A stretch of DNA of 64,000 nt from Anoplolepis gracilipes. Taxonomy: Eukaryota; Arthropoda; Insecta; Hymenoptera; Formicidae. Below the pieces are notes generated by a model, which made no database searches, had not been told where the DNA came from, and saw only the letters and a list, made by a program, of their open reading frames with translations. How positions within the stretch are numbered: the stretch's first letter is position 1; every line of letters starts with the position of its first letter. Location of the stretch: NCBI RefSeq assembly GCF_047496725.1, contig NC_132976.1, forward strand, positions 10,896,001 through 10,960,000, given 5' to 3'. Made by a program: the position numbers and the translations under genes. Positions 63,901 through 64,000 of this stretch are shown here, piece by piece.

Positions 63901-64000
63901 AACAAACATGCTATCGATACTTGCATGTGTATGCAAGAGAGTCACGTCACCTTGATTTTATTCGACGATTTGATTGGACATCGCTCAATTACGATCGAGA
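60312..64000. other. Non-coding DNA, AT-rich with GC patches
   Basis: AT-rich DNA at 60.31-60.6, 61.4-61.75 and 62.9-63.4 kb surrounds GC-richer patches at 60.85-61.35, 61.78-62.1 and 63.45-63.85 kb. A TCAGT initiator-like match at 61069 begins a CpG-retaining stretch that has donor-like GTAAGC at about 61261. No recognised gene or RNA was found. Confidence 0.6.
60950..60984. repeat. (GA)n microsatellite
   Basis: About 16 GA units at the end of a purine-rich stretch (60880-60984), some 85 bases upstream of the initiator-like match at 61069. Confidence 0.9.

Noticed and set aside
1..64000. CRISPR arrays, operons, phage or other prokaryotic systems
   Set aside because: No evenly spaced direct repeats with unique spacers, no co-directional coding clusters and no ribosome-binding-site pattern; the composition is that of a eukaryotic genome.
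1..64000. Known conserved insect microRNAs
   Set aside because: I looked by eye for common mature sequences such as let-7, miR-100, miR-125, bantam, miR-1, miR-7, miR-8, miR-9, miR-124 and miR-184 and saw none. A formal search was not possible.

Overview
The window looks like non-coding nuclear DNA of a eukaryote, most likely an insect and plausibly an ant or another hymenopteran. This rests on very AT-rich stretches alternating with short blocks of about 50-60% GC that keep their CpG dinucleotides, on many (GA)n, (AT)n, (GTC)n and poly-T tracts, and on short terminal-inverted-repeat elements of which two have piggyBac-like ends at TTAA sites. Nothing prokaryotic (operons, Shine-Dalgarno spacing, dense coding) is present. 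The species call is an inference from composition; no gene here identifies the organism.

I found no protein I can recognise, no convincing exon chain and no tRNA, rRNA or named microRNA. The longest open frame is 207 codons. Most frames lie in GC-rich blocks or microsatellites and have the Arg/Ser/Leu-heavy composition of chance translations. Six ATG-started frames are listed as low-confidence candidates because of length or a hydrophobic N-terminus: 1322-1531, 13203-13826, 27845-28006, 39035-39490, 55614-55817 and 60084-60311.

Layout: 1-13 kb is AT-rich DNA with GC patches and microsatellites. At 13.2-13.8 kb is the longest frame. At 14.35 kb is a 69-bp tandem duplication, at 16.4 kb a pair of hairpins, and at 18.3 kb a perfect 20-bp palindrome of alternating purine and pyrimidine. 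At 21.4-21.7 kb is a 250-bp element with 38-bp terminal inverted repeats, and at 23.6-24.2 kb a 663-bp piggyBac-like element without a transposase frame. At 32.5 kb is an 87-bp GA tract. The most structured part is 33.9-34.5 kb: a nearly perfect 332-bp palindrome whose arms are each a tandem pair of a 79-bp unit, then a 216-bp foldback element, then a 31-bp palindrome, almost end to end. At 41.4-42.2 kb four short hairpins precede a 266-bp piggyBac-like element. From 57.9 to 61.4 kb is a CpG-retaining, pyrimidine-rich stretch with splice-donor and initiator-like matches that could be a promoter or untranslated-exon region.

No set of genes working together can be described. A reasonable reading is a large intron or intergenic region of an insect genome, shaped by small non-autonomous transposons, simple repeats and possibly regulatory DNA.
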